A stretch of DNA of 64,000 nt from an uncultured Mediterraneibacter sp. (GTDB lineage: Bacteria > Bacillota > Clostridia > Lachnospirales > Lachnospiraceae): the NCBI GenBank assembly GCA_934309345.1, contig CAKRDD010000004.1:122697-186696 (forward strand). Direction: 5' to 3'. Positions 8,907 to 17,564 of the stretch are shown here, one piece after another. Below the pieces are notes generated by a model. The model worked only from the letters and a program-made list of their open reading frames with translations, did not search any database and was not told where the DNA came from. The position numbers were made by a program, and so were the translations under genes. How positions within the stretch are numbered: position 1 is the stretch's first letter; the number at the start of each line of letters is the position of its first letter.

Positions 8907-10277
8907 TTAATTTTGTTCTGTCTCTGAAATCTCCAATTTCTTCTTCTGAAATTCCATATTAGACAGTAAGATGTTCATTGCAAAACCTACAAGCAAAGCC
9001 CATCCGGAACCCTTGAATGCAAGCACTGCTGCCATTACTCCGGCAATACTTTTATCTGTACTCGTCTTGCAATAATCCATACCGATTCTTGCACATACAT
9101 ATGCCTGGAATAACAAAGTAATCGCAGAACCCACGCCCATGATTGGTTTCATGAATGATACGACCGGCACTAAAATAACACTGATGAATGTTGCCATACG
9201 GAAAGAACTCATTCCACCGATCAGAGATTTCATCGCTTTCTTTCCTTCTTTATAACGCATTGCAACAGATACAGTCATACCAATCCAAAGCGGACCTGCC
9301 AGTGGTGGAAATGGTGCAAAAATTGCTAGGATCAGGTTTCTAAGACCACTGATCAGGTTTGATCTGCTTGAATTAAAGTCAATATATTCGTCACTTCTGC
9401 TATCCTGTGCTTCCTCTACCAAAGTCTGTGATGTAACAAAATCTCCAAACACAAGTACATAACAGATCAACGCCAACGGAATTGCACTTATGAATTTCGA
9501 AATCGGAGGAAATCCGACTGCAAAAATGCTGACTGTATGGAAAATATTACTAAAGTCAGGAATTCGGATGATCGTTCCAAGCTCAAGAACCGGTTTTGAC
9601 AATTCTCCAAGCAATACTCCTGCTAACATAGCAATCAGATATGGGAATAAGTTTCCATATTTTGCCATGATATCCAATATTTTGTATTTTTCTCTGTTCT
9701 TTTCACAAAACGGTGAAAAACTCAAAAACGCAAGTAACAATGTACCGGAAAGTGTTGCGATTGGCGCAGTCATCAGCTGGCTTCCATCTGAGAGCTGTCC
9801 TTGCAATACTGTGATCGGTGCTGCGATCAGGATACCGCCTTTGATTGAATTCGGCACACCGTTCACAAATTTATCTGCAAGCTTGGTAATTCCCATAAAT
9901 ATAAATACAAATGCAACAAGCAGCTGCAATGCGATCATTGCCTGAATACGCTCCGGTCCTTTTGGAAATCCATTTAAATATGCCAGTGTAAATGGTAATG
10001 TCGGTGTGATCCATCCTGGGACAACCGGATCTCCTAACCATCCATGAAGCATATACATAAATACTTCAATGATGACGCAACTCCATGCGAGTTCATACGG
10101 AAGTCCAAGATTATCCGTCAGATACGGAATCGAACTTAACGCAGTAGCACCAAGGATCAGACCTTGAAAAAATTCTACATATTCTAATTTGTAATGAATT
10201 CCCGGGATACGCCACTGAAATGGGCCGAGTGGAATATAGGGAAGTTCGTTGGCTTTTCTTGTTCTTTTCGGACTCAT
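8907..10277 (-). CDS. Polytopic permease, nucleobase-cation-symporter-2-like
   Basis: 456 residues with about 12 hydrophobic helices. The N-terminal part (GLILGATALSSIPYLTDNLG, WITPTLPFTLAYLNGFPKG) and the SIKGGILIAAPI segment resemble solute-carrier-23/NCS2-type permeases, but I do not recognise a purine-specific signature. It is the last gene of the operon with the shikimate dehydrogenase-like and OYE-type genes, so its substrate may be a cyclic carboxylate rather than a nucleobase (inference). The start follows AAGGAGGAG. Function assigned at superfamily level only. Confidence 0.65.
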   Translation of the reverse strand: MSPKRTRKANELPYIPLGPFQWRIPGIHYKLEYVEFFQGLILGATALSSIPYLTDNLGLPYELAWSCVIIEVFMYMLHGWLGDPVVPGWITPTLPFTLAYLNGFPKGPERIQAMIALQLLVAFVFIFMGITKLADKFVNGVPNSIKGGILIAAPITVLQGQLSDGSQLMTAPIATLSGTLLLAFLSFSPFCEKNREKYKILDIMAKYGNLFPYLIAMLAGVLLGELSKPVLELGTIIRIPDFSNIFHTVSIFAVGFPPISKFISAIPLALICYVLVFGDFVTSQTLVEEAQDSRSDEYIDFNSSRSNLISGLRNLILAIFAPFPPLAGPLWIGMTVSVAMRYKEGKKAMKSLIGGMSSFRMATFISVILVPVVSFMKPIMGVGSAITLLFQAYVCARIGMDYCKTSTDKSIAGVMAAVLAFKGSGWALLVGFAMNILLSNMEFQKKKLEISETEQN

Positions 10278-10327
10278 CTTTTAAGCTCCTCCTTCATTTT
10301 CCGATTTACAAGTGTCTTTTTTTTAAC

Positions 10328-10424
10328 AATTTAATCTCAAAAAAATGGAACTGCATTCTTCTTGATGATAACATCTTTTGGAACAACAGTCCATTTTTTT
10401 CATATGAATTGAGATTTTTACTAT
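10328..10424. terminator. Long hairpin between the two transporter genes
   Basis: Two arms (AATTTAATCTCAAAAAAATGG... and ...CCATTTTTTTCATATGAATTGAGATT) can fold into an imperfect stem of roughly 25 pairs around a 30-nt loop. It follows the stop of the MFS gene, so it may partly terminate or process the operon mRNA and lower expression of the distal permease. Confidence 0.5.
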
Positions 10425-10432
10425 GTTACTAA

Positions 10433-11719
10433 TTATAATGCACTTTTTCCAAAGATTTTTTTGTGCTGTGCTACCAAGTAGAGAGAACTTAAAATAGCAA
10501 GAATTGCAAATACTAATAACATGATCATGAGGCTGTATACTGCACTTGCCTCACCTGATGATTTTGTAAGCTGTGCTGCCACTACCGGGATCAGGTAGCT
10601 TGCCGCACCCATAAATGTGTAATAAATACCAGTATTTCTTCCCTTCGGTCCCGGGTTAAATAACTGAACAACTGCAAGACCTGTCTGAAGAGCACCTCCT
10701 GCTGCGAAGAATCCCAGCATTGCAATAGCGATGTAAATGATTGCTACCTGATGGATAAACAGTACTCCCATAAGTGCAACTGCTGTACAGATAGAATCAA
10801 TAAGGACAACCTTCAGCGGGCTCCATTTTAATTTTGCCATCATGAACGCCCAGAAAAGTACTGCACAGATAGATCCGATCGTATAAATAGAAGTCATACC
10901 TGCTGCCTGAATCTCGGAAAGTCCACATACGGAAAGTCCAAATGCTTTTGTATATTGCTGCGCACCATACATGATCGCCATGCAAAGGAATGCATAAAAC
11001 ATTACGAGAAATACGATAAATTTATTTGGCTTTACAAGCATTGCAGCCTTAGCTGCATCAATCTCTGCCTGCACTGCATTGTCGGATTTGTCTTTCTTTC
11101 CTTCTGACGCTTTCTTCTGATCGTCATAAGCAAACGGTGCAATAATTGCAAGTACCAGACAAACAATTGACATTACAACCGGAATAATAACATTCAATTT
11201 CCAGTTTCCGCTGTTTGCGTTATGAACAACCAGGAATGGATAAATCATACCGGAAACAGAAACAAAAAATTTAATTCCGATCAGTGCAGATCCCGGTGCT
11301 GCCGGATAAGCTTCCTGTACAGCCGGATATCCTGATGCATCCCAGAAACCGGATGTTGCAACTCCTGAAACAAATCCACATACAGAAGCAACTAATGCGC
11401 TTTTAGTAAATAAGAATCCAGCGAAGCATAAAATATATAATGCTGCTCCACCGATCATTAATTTTTTACGTCCCACATGATCCGAAATCTCTCCACCGAT
11501 CCAGACGCTGACGAATTTACCAAAGCCTGTCCATGCAACTGCTGTACTTACCGCTGCGAGACCTGCCGCATATGCTGCTGACTGTGGGTCTGCCATATTG
11601 AATCCCCACTGTTTTGCAAAGTTCACGTTGTTCTGACTTAAAATAATAGCCTGAATACCATGTGTTAAATAGCAAAAATAGACACAGAGGATAGACCACA
11701 AATATTTCTTTGCTCTCAT
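10433..11719 (-). CDS. MFS transporter, polyol/organic-acid proton symporter type
   Basis: 428 residues with 12 predicted helices. The inter-helix loop GEISDHVGRKKLMIGG is the major facilitator signature. The overall pattern (HGIQAIILSQNN start, GFWDASGYPAVQEAYP segment) is like the RbtT/DalT/CsbX-type symporters. It sits 27 bp after the shikimate dehydrogenase-like gene, so import of that pathway's substrate (shikimate, quinate or a related polyhydroxy acid) is the most economical guess. The ATG follows AAAAGGAG. Confidence 0.75.
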   Translation of the reverse strand: MRAKKYLWSILCVYFCYLTHGIQAIILSQNNVNFAKQWGFNMADPQSAAYAAGLAAVSTAVAWTGFGKFVSVWIGGEISDHVGRKKLMIGGAALYILCFAGFLFTKSALVASVCGFVSGVATSGFWDASGYPAVQEAYPAAPGSALIGIKFFVSVSGMIYPFLVVHNANSGNWKLNVIIPVVMSIVCLVLAIIAPFAYDDQKKASEGKKDKSDNAVQAEIDAAKAAMLVKPNKFIVFLVMFYAFLCMAIMYGAQQYTKAFGLSVCGLSEIQAAGMTSIYTIGSICAVLFWAFMMAKLKWSPLKVVLIDSICTAVALMGVLFIHQVAIIYIAIAMLGFFAAGGALQTGLAVVQLFNPGPKGRNTGIYYTFMGAASYLIPVVAAQLTKSSGEASAVYSLMIMLLVFAILAILSSLYLVAQHKKIFGKSAL

Positions 11720-11746
11720 TCCATCATTCTCCTTTTGTGAATGTAA

Positions 11747-12622
11747 TTATTTGGCCTGAGCCTTCTGAAATTCCTGATACTCAGCAAGTGGCATCTCTTT
11801 TCCAACAAACAGTTCGTAGTTAACTGCACCCTGCTGCAGAAGCATTCCTGCACCACCGATTGCTTTGCATCCTGCTTCTTCTGCTTCAAGGATCATCTTT
11901 GTCTTCTCCGGATTGTATACAGTATCTGCAACAACAAGATCCTTACGGAATAAAGATTTATCAACCAGAGTTACATCCTCGTGTGGTTTCATTCCCATAA
12001 TCGTTGTATTGATAAGAATATCACAAGTTTTGATCTCTTCTTCCAGTTTAGCCTTATCAGCAAGATCATCTACAGTGACAACACAGTCCGGACACTTCTC
12101 TGCTAATTTAGCCTTTGTTCCTTCTGCTCTTTCGTAGAATTTATCTTTCACATTGAAAATGTTAACTTCTTTTGCTCCGTCTAATGCTAACTGAACCTGA
12201 ATAGCTGTAGCTGCTCCACCGGCACCAAGTACAACGATCTTTTTATCTTTTACAGATACACCGTTGATCTCAAGATTTTTAACGAATCCAACACCATCTG
12301 TAATGTATCCTGTGATCACACCGTTGTCATTTACAAATGCGTTACATGCTCCGATGATCTCTGCTGCCGGAGAAAGTTTGTCAACTAACTTTGCTGCAAT
12401 ATTTTTACATGGCATTGTAAAGTTACCGGCGCGCATGTTGAATAAACGAATTGCCTCAAATGCTTTTGGCATTTCTTCCTCTGTTACATCAAATGCCAGA
12501 TATGCATAATCTAATCCGTCATGCTGGAAACTGAAGTTGTACATTGCCGGTGATCCTGAATGTCCAACCGGTGATCCAAATAATCCCATTAAGCCTGTGT
12601 GTCCAGAAATTCTTTTTTCCAT
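11747..12622 (-). CDS. Shikimate/quinate dehydrogenase-like oxidoreductase
   Basis: 291 residues. Family landmarks in order: GLFGSPVGHSGSPAMYN (substrate loop), NFTMPCK with the catalytic Lys, an ITDGVG segment holding the conserved Asp, and the nucleotide-binding GAGGAATAIQ. A QQGAVNYELFVG end completes the domain, at the usual length for AroE/YdiB. The family interconverts 3-dehydroshikimate and shikimate (or dehydroquinate and quinate) with NAD(P). Its place in an inducible-looking transport operon, away from other aro genes, suggests a catabolic rather than biosynthetic role (inference). AGGAGG precedes the start. Confidence 0.85.
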   Translation of the reverse strand: MEKRISGHTGLMGLFGSPVGHSGSPAMYNFSFQHDGLDYAYLAFDVTEEEMPKAFEAIRLFNMRAGNFTMPCKNIAAKLVDKLSPAAEIIGACNAFVNDNGVITGYITDGVGFVKNLEINGVSVKDKKIVVLGAGGAATAIQVQLALDGAKEVNIFNVKDKFYERAEGTKAKLAEKCPDCVVTVDDLADKAKLEEEIKTCDILINTTIMGMKPHEDVTLVDKSLFRKDLVVADTVYNPEKTKMILEAEEAGCKAIGGAGMLLQQGAVNYELFVGKEMPLAEYQEFQKAQAK

Positions 12623-12650
12623 GATTCTAATCCTCCTGATATAATTTCAT

Positions 12651-14624
12651 TTATAAATTCAATGCAACCTCATATGCTTCTTTTGTGGCATCCAGTGCAC
12701 GGCGTGCTCTCACTGCGTCACCTACCATGTGGACTTCTGGTACGATGTCTTTTAATTCTTCTGCGAAGTCATAAACTACGTTCTGTCCATCACGGTGTGT
12801 ATAACGTGAGCTGAATCCCATAGAGAGAACAACTGTGTCGAATCCTCTTGCCTCGTAGATCGTCTCGTCTGATTTATCTGCTGCATTTTTGTAGCTTACA
12901 CCATCTGAGAAGATCTCTGATACAGCTGCACTTGTAATCTGTTTGATGCCATATTTCTCAAATGCTTCCATAAGGAAAATTCTGTGCTCATGGATCACAT
13001 CCGGTCCGATCGCATCTCTCATTTCGATAATGGCTACTTCATGTCCCTGCTCTGCTAAGAAGTCTGCTGTCTCTGCACCTACCATACCGCCACCAACAAC
13101 TAAGACTTTATGTCCTACCGGGCGTGTTCCTTCCAGGCAGTCAACACCATATACGATATCCGGGTTTTCAATACCTTTGATAAATGGAAGTACTAAAGTC
13201 TCAGCTCCTGTTGCGAGAATTACTGCATCCGGTGTATCTTCTTTCAACATCTGTGCAGTTACTTTTGTATTCAGCTTGATATTAACTCCGGCTTTTTCAC
13301 ATTTTACAATGTAGCTTCTGATCATGCCTGTGATATCACCTTTTCCCGGTGGATATGCAGCCAGTCTCATATTACCGCCAAGCTTATCTGTAGCTTCAAA
13401 TAATGTCACATCATGTCCGCGTCTCTTCGCTGTAAATGCAGCACACATACCTGCTACACCACCGCCGATCACGTAAACTTTTTTCGCCTTCTCAACCTTC
13501 GGCAGTCCTTCTTTTTCATGTCCAAGTACCGGATTTACAAGACAACAGATCGGTTTACCTGCATACATATTGGCAACACAGCCCTGAAGACAGGCGATAC
13601 ATGGTGTAAGATCTTCCAGTCTTTCTTCCATTGCTTTCTGTGGTGTGTGTGGATCTGCAAGTGACTGACGTCCAAATGCTACTAAATCTGCATCTCCCAT
13701 TTTAATGATCTGCTCTGCAAACTGTGGTTCTGTATATCTTCCAACTGTAATAACCGGAATAGAAACACATTTCTTGATATTGGCAACAAGCTCTGCTGAG
13801 AATCCGCCGTGAATTCCTGTCGGAGCCCACATATACTCATCTTTTAAATGTACTGCGCGGGATACGTGAAGACCATCGATTCCGCAATCTTCTAAATAAG
13901 AAGCAACTGCACACATATCGTGATTATCAAGTCCGCCAAACATGTCTTCTGTACTGTTAATACGTGCAAGAACAGCAATCTTTCCTTCTGTTTTCTTCTT
14001 TACTTCTTCAATGATGAGACGTGAAAATCTCATTCTGTTCTCAAAGTTTCCACCAAACTCATCAACACGCTTATTTGTTCTTGGTGACATAAATGAATTT
14101 ACAAGATAGCCGTGTGCCATGTGGATCTCTACTGCATCTGCTCCACCTTTCATTGCACGTTCTGCTGCTTCACCATATCCTTTTACAAGCTCGTACACTT
14201 TTTCTGTAGATACTTCTTCCGGAATGTCTCTTCCATCTGCTGATGCGATTGCTGTAGCAGCCTGGATCGGTGCTCCTGCATTCTTTGCATTTCCTTCCGG
14301 TCCTGCATTCTGAAGCTGGATAGATACCTTTGCACCTTCTGCATGACAGGCATCTGTAATTTTCTTCAGGCTTTCAATGCTGTTGTCATCGTAAAGACAT
14401 GGTTTTTTAGGACCACCCTTAGCCCCTTTATGTACTACAGTCGCTTCAATTGTGATCAGACCAAACTGACCTTTTGCACGCTCACCATAGTAAGCCACAG
14501 ATTCGTCACTCCATGTTCCGTCTGAATTTGCGAAATTATTTCCCATCGGTGGAACCACAAAACGATTCTTAACTGTCATAGGTCCAATCTGAATCGGAGA
14601 AAACATATTTTTGAATTTCATCAT
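12651..14624 (-). CDS. OYE-type NADH:flavin oxidoreductase with Fe-S cluster and FAD domain (2,4-dienoyl-CoA reductase/enoate reductase family)
   Basis: 657 residues, standard length for the family. An FMN TIM barrel (about 1-345) starts MFSPIQIGPMTVKNRFVVPPM and carries HMAHGYLVNSFMSPRTN. A Cys cluster (CIACLQGC...CC) for a 4Fe-4S centre follows near 345-370. Two dinucleotide folds come next, YVIGGGVAGMCAA (FAD) and VLVVGGGMVGAETA (NAD(P)H). Relatives reduce activated C=C bonds (FadH, BaiCD/BaiH, cinnamate reductase FldZ). In this operon it may reduce an unsaturated cyclic acid derived from shikimate or quinate (inference). The gene is 35 bp downstream of the TIM-barrel gene. Confidence 0.85.
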   Translation of the reverse strand: MMKFKNMFSPIQIGPMTVKNRFVVPPMGNNFANSDGTWSDESVAYYGERAKGQFGLITIEATVVHKGAKGGPKKPCLYDDNSIESLKKITDACHAEGAKVSIQLQNAGPEGNAKNAGAPIQAATAIASADGRDIPEEVSTEKVYELVKGYGEAAERAMKGGADAVEIHMAHGYLVNSFMSPRTNKRVDEFGGNFENRMRFSRLIIEEVKKKTEGKIAVLARINSTEDMFGGLDNHDMCAVASYLEDCGIDGLHVSRAVHLKDEYMWAPTGIHGGFSAELVANIKKCVSIPVITVGRYTEPQFAEQIIKMGDADLVAFGRQSLADPHTPQKAMEERLEDLTPCIACLQGCVANMYAGKPICCLVNPVLGHEKEGLPKVEKAKKVYVIGGGVAGMCAAFTAKRRGHDVTLFEATDKLGGNMRLAAYPPGKGDITGMIRSYIVKCEKAGVNIKLNTKVTAQMLKEDTPDAVILATGAETLVLPFIKGIENPDIVYGVDCLEGTRPVGHKVLVVGGGMVGAETADFLAEQGHEVAIIEMRDAIGPDVIHEHRIFLMEAFEKYGIKQITSAAVSEIFSDGVSYKNAADKSDETIYEARGFDTVVLSMGFSSRYTHRDGQNVVYDFAEELKDIVPEVHMVGDAVRARRALDATKEAYEVALNL

Positions 14625-14659
14625 TTTACCTCTCTCTTTGGCATCATCTGTTTTTCAAA

Positions 14660-15496
14660 TTAGTCTACCATCTCTGGCCAGACTTCTTTTAATACTTTCT
14701 CTGTATTTTCATATGTATAAGCAGCTGCTTCTTTCAGTCCTTTTCCAAGGATTGCATCAGAAATAACTTCTACACCAACAACCTTCGGATCAACTCCTGC
14801 ATCTTTGATCATCTTAACAAATCCTGCTGTATCTTTTGCTCCTGTTCCCGGTGCAAGACGATCATGCATAGACTCATCTCTTAAAATAGGTGCTGCATAT
14901 GGTCTTTCATAAGCATCATTGATCTGGATAGAAATAACTTTCTTGGCGATCTCCGGTGTAAGGATATCGTATGATTGATCTGCTCTTACCCAGTGCCATG
15001 TATCAAGAATAAGCATTGCGTTGTCGCATCCAGAAGCTTTCACAACTTCCCAGCCTTTCTTAAGATCCGGAATTCCGCTGTATGGCATCGGCTCAACACC
15101 AATGATGTATTTTCCTGCTCTCTGGCAAAGTTCTTTTAATTTCTGTGCTGTGTACTCAACAGAATAGTTTTCCATCAGTCCACAGTTAATGTGGCCTACT
15201 CCAAAGAGTTCGCACATATGGAAACACATCTGCTCTTTGTATTTCTGCTCATAAGAACGATGTTCCTCACACCACTGAACAATGTACTCTACCTCTGTTA
15301 CTTTCATATCATGTTTGTCAAGAATTGCAAGAATGTCTTCATCATGAAGTCCTTCATTCAATGCATCAACATAAGTCTCTGCGCGAAGACCGATTCCTTC
15401 ATATCCTGCTTCCTTTGCAGCGATTACACGATCTTCAAATTTACACTGATCTCCAAGTGTCCATGAACTTACTGTGATTGGGTTTTTCTTTGACAT
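14660..15496 (-). CDS. Xylose-isomerase-like TIM-barrel protein, candidate 3-dehydroshikimate dehydratase or epimerase
   Basis: 278 residues. The sequence follows the AP-endonuclease-2 / sugar isomerase fold: EAGYEGIGLRAETYV, a GVEPMP strand, LDTWHWVRADQ (metal-binding D and H), SIQINDA and a late GVEVIS strand. Members include isomerases, epimerases and the metal-dependent 3-dehydroshikimate dehydratases that make protocatechuate. The neighbouring shikimate dehydrogenase-like gene makes the last option attractive but unproven. It is the first gene of the operon; its start follows GGAAGAATT and a strong promoter lies 77 bp upstream. Confidence 0.7.
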   Translation of the reverse strand: MSKKNPITVSSWTLGDQCKFEDRVIAAKEAGYEGIGLRAETYVDALNEGLHDEDILAILDKHDMKVTEVEYIVQWCEEHRSYEQKYKEQMCFHMCELFGVGHINCGLMENYSVEYTAQKLKELCQRAGKYIIGVEPMPYSGIPDLKKGWEVVKASGCDNAMLILDTWHWVRADQSYDILTPEIAKKVISIQINDAYERPYAAPILRDESMHDRLAPGTGAKDTAGFVKMIKDAGVDPKVVGVEVISDAILGKGLKEAAAYTYENTEKVLKEVWPEMVD

Positions 15497-15572
15497 AATT
15501 CTTCCTCCATTGTAAAAATTGAATATAATCCTTTGGATTTAGCTGTTCAATCTTGTTATATTTTCTATTTTT

Positions 15573-15601
15573 ATTATATCCGCTTGTTAAATAAATGACA
15601 A
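15573..15601 (-). promoter_or_regulatory. Sigma-A-type promoter of the shikimate/quinate-like operon
   Basis: On the reverse strand TTGTCA, 17-bp spacer, TATAAT. It lies in the divergent intergenic region shared with the LysR gene, the usual arrangement for LysR-controlled operons. Confidence 0.8.
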
Positions 15602-15771
15602 ATCAGTAATTCTATCATAATCCATGCATTTTGTTTATAGATTTTATTTACACTTCATGTTACGATATGATTATCAATAAGCATTATTGCGTATTTATCC
15701 CTCAAACAGATATAAAAGGAACCAGATTAAATGGGAAGATACAAATTTTTATAAGGAAGGTGTCAGACTTT

Positions 15772-16659
15772 ATGAATCTCTATCATCTTAGATATTTTGT
15801 TACTCTCGCTCATTTAGAACACTACACAAAGGCTGCTGAGATTCTTTCTATCACTCAGCCGAGCTTAAGTCATGCGATCTCATCTCTGGAAAGCGAACTC
15901 GGAGTAAAGCTCTTTGAAAAAGATGGACGTAACGTTGTACTCACAAAATGTGGACAGGCTTTTCTTGTCGATGTGGAACAGGCTTTGGATATGCTGGATT
16001 CAAGTATCAATAAACTGCAGATGACCGGATTTGGGGAAGGCCGCATCGATATTGTTGAGCTCCGTACACTCAGCAGTGCAGTTGTTCCGAACTTTGTAAA
16101 AGGTTTTTTAGATTCCACGCCTAACAAAAAGATCGATTTTTATTTTCACAGTTCGACCGGACTCACATCCGACATGATCCAGGGATTAAAAGAGCGAAAA
16201 TACGACATCGCATTTTGTTCCAAGATGGACAACGAACCGCTCGTTGAGTTTGTTCCGGTCGCAAAGCAGGAGCTTGTACTGATCGTACCGAAAGGACATC
16301 CTTTGGACGGGAAAACTTCGATCGATCTAAAAGAAGCGCTTACGTATCCGCACATCGTTTTCTCTAAGCGAAGCGGTTTAAGACATGTAATTGACAAGTT
16401 ATTTGAAAAATGTGGCGGATACCCTCAGATTGCTTACTCGATGGAAGAAGATCAGGGTGTTGCCGGATTAGTCAGTGCCGGATTCGGCATCGCAGTTGTG
16501 CCGCGAATGCCGATTCTTTCCTCCTTGCCGGTTTCAATCATAGAGATTGCCACCCCGTCCTGGGAGAGACTCTTCTACATGGCAACTTTGAAGAATGTTT
16601 ATCAGGCACCTGTTGTTACGAATTTTAAGAATTATGTATTAGAACATGCTGAAATATAG
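15772..16659 (+). CDS. LysR-family transcriptional regulator
   Basis: About 295 residues from the ATG at 15772, chosen because MNLYHLRYF is the usual LysR opening and AAGGAAGG lies upstream. The winged helix (HYTKAAEILSITQPSLSHAISSLESELG) is at 16-45. The effector domain shows the typical VPKGHPLDG and GLVSAGFGIAVVPRMP segments. It is divergent from the 15.5-8.9 kb operon and probably controls it in response to a small acid. Confidence 0.88.
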   Translation: MNLYHLRYFVTLAHLEHYTKAAEILSITQPSLSHAISSLESELGVKLFEKDGRNVVLTKCGQAFLVDVEQALDMLDSSINKLQMTGFGEGRIDIVELRTLSSAVVPNFVKGFLDSTPNKKIDFYFHSSTGLTSDMIQGLKERKYDIAFCSKMDNEPLVEFVPVAKQELVLIVPKGHPLDGKTSIDLKEALTYPHIVFSKRSGLRHVIDKLFEKCGGYPQIAYSMEEDQGVAGLVSAGFGIAVVPRMPILSSLPVSIIEIATPSWERLFYMATLKNVYQAPVVTNFKNYVLEHAEI

Positions 16660-16679
16660 AATGATACATTTCTTCTACT

Positions 16680-17408
16680 TTACAGCATCGGTACGATCAT
16701 ATTTACCCAGAACCAGCTCACCGGCATCACAAGCACCATGGCCGGGATCATATCCGCAACCGGAAAATCATGGATCTTTGCTATCCGGAAACCAGTTGCA
16801 AGAAGCAGGAAGCCTCCGCATGCCTTGAAGTCGGCAATCATATCCGGCGTGGTCAGTGGGAAGATAAATTTTGCTGCTGCGAATATAATAAGGAAGATCA
16901 CACACTGCGGAATTGCAACCGCAGCAACCACCATACCTAACGTTCCTCCGAAAATCATCGCAGTAAAGAAATCCAGAATCGACTTCGAGATCAAAATTGT
17001 ATGATCACCGCTCATTCCAGAATCCAGTGAACCGTAAATTCCTGTCCCACTGGCACAAAACAATACGATGATCGTCACAAGCATTGACATATACTCTTCT
17101 CTGGACATGGATTTGTTCTTATTCGGGAAGAGTTTTCCCACGGGTTTCTCCATGCAGGTTGCCCCGCTATTAATAATTCCGCCCAGATTGACTGCCAGAC
17201 CAAAGGCCGTTCCAATGATCACTGCGAAAATAACAGCAGGCATATTTTTCATAAGTCCAATGGAACTGACTCCCATTCCCATTGAGCAGACACCAAAGAT
17301 CTTGGTAAGTTCCGAATTAATTTTTGCAGGCAGCTTGTGCCCGAATAATGCCCCGATCACACCGCCGGCTGCAACCGACAGGGCATTGACAATAACTCCT
17401 ATTGGCAT
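16680..17408 (-). CDS. DUF554 family membrane protein
   Basis: 242 residues with about seven hydrophobic helices. The opening MPIGVIVNALSVAAGGVIGALFG and the GMGVSSIGLMKN and MIFGGTLGM segments are typical of DUF554 (YdfK-like) proteins; function unknown, perhaps a small-solute transporter. It is convergent with the LysR gene, with 20 bp between stops, and is transcribed alone. GAGGAATG precedes the start. Confidence 0.85.
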   Translation of the reverse strand: MPIGVIVNALSVAAGGVIGALFGHKLPAKINSELTKIFGVCSMGMGVSSIGLMKNMPAVIFAVIIGTAFGLAVNLGGIINSGATCMEKPVGKLFPNKNKSMSREEYMSMLVTIIVLFCASGTGIYGSLDSGMSGDHTILISKSILDFFTAMIFGGTLGMVVAAVAIPQCVIFLIIFAAAKFIFPLTTPDMIADFKACGGFLLLATGFRIAKIHDFPVADMIPAMVLVMPVSWFWVNMIVPML

Positions 17409-17437
17409 ATTTCATTCCTCTACTTTCTAAAATACAG

Positions 17438-17466
17438 ATGCGGTGTAAGGAATCTCCTACACCGCA
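17438..17466 (-). terminator. Hairpin downstream of the GH112 gene
   Basis: A stem TGCGGTGTA / TACACCGCA lies between the GH112 stop and the DUF554 start. The T run is weak, so it may also act as an mRNA-stabilising hairpin. Confidence 0.5.
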
Positions 17467-17564
17467 AATTTTCAGTTCGATATTTAGTTTATCATAATAC
17501 TTTTTATGATGTAAACCTTTTATTTTCTGAAACGCCTTCTGTTTGACTTAACTGTTTGTAAACA

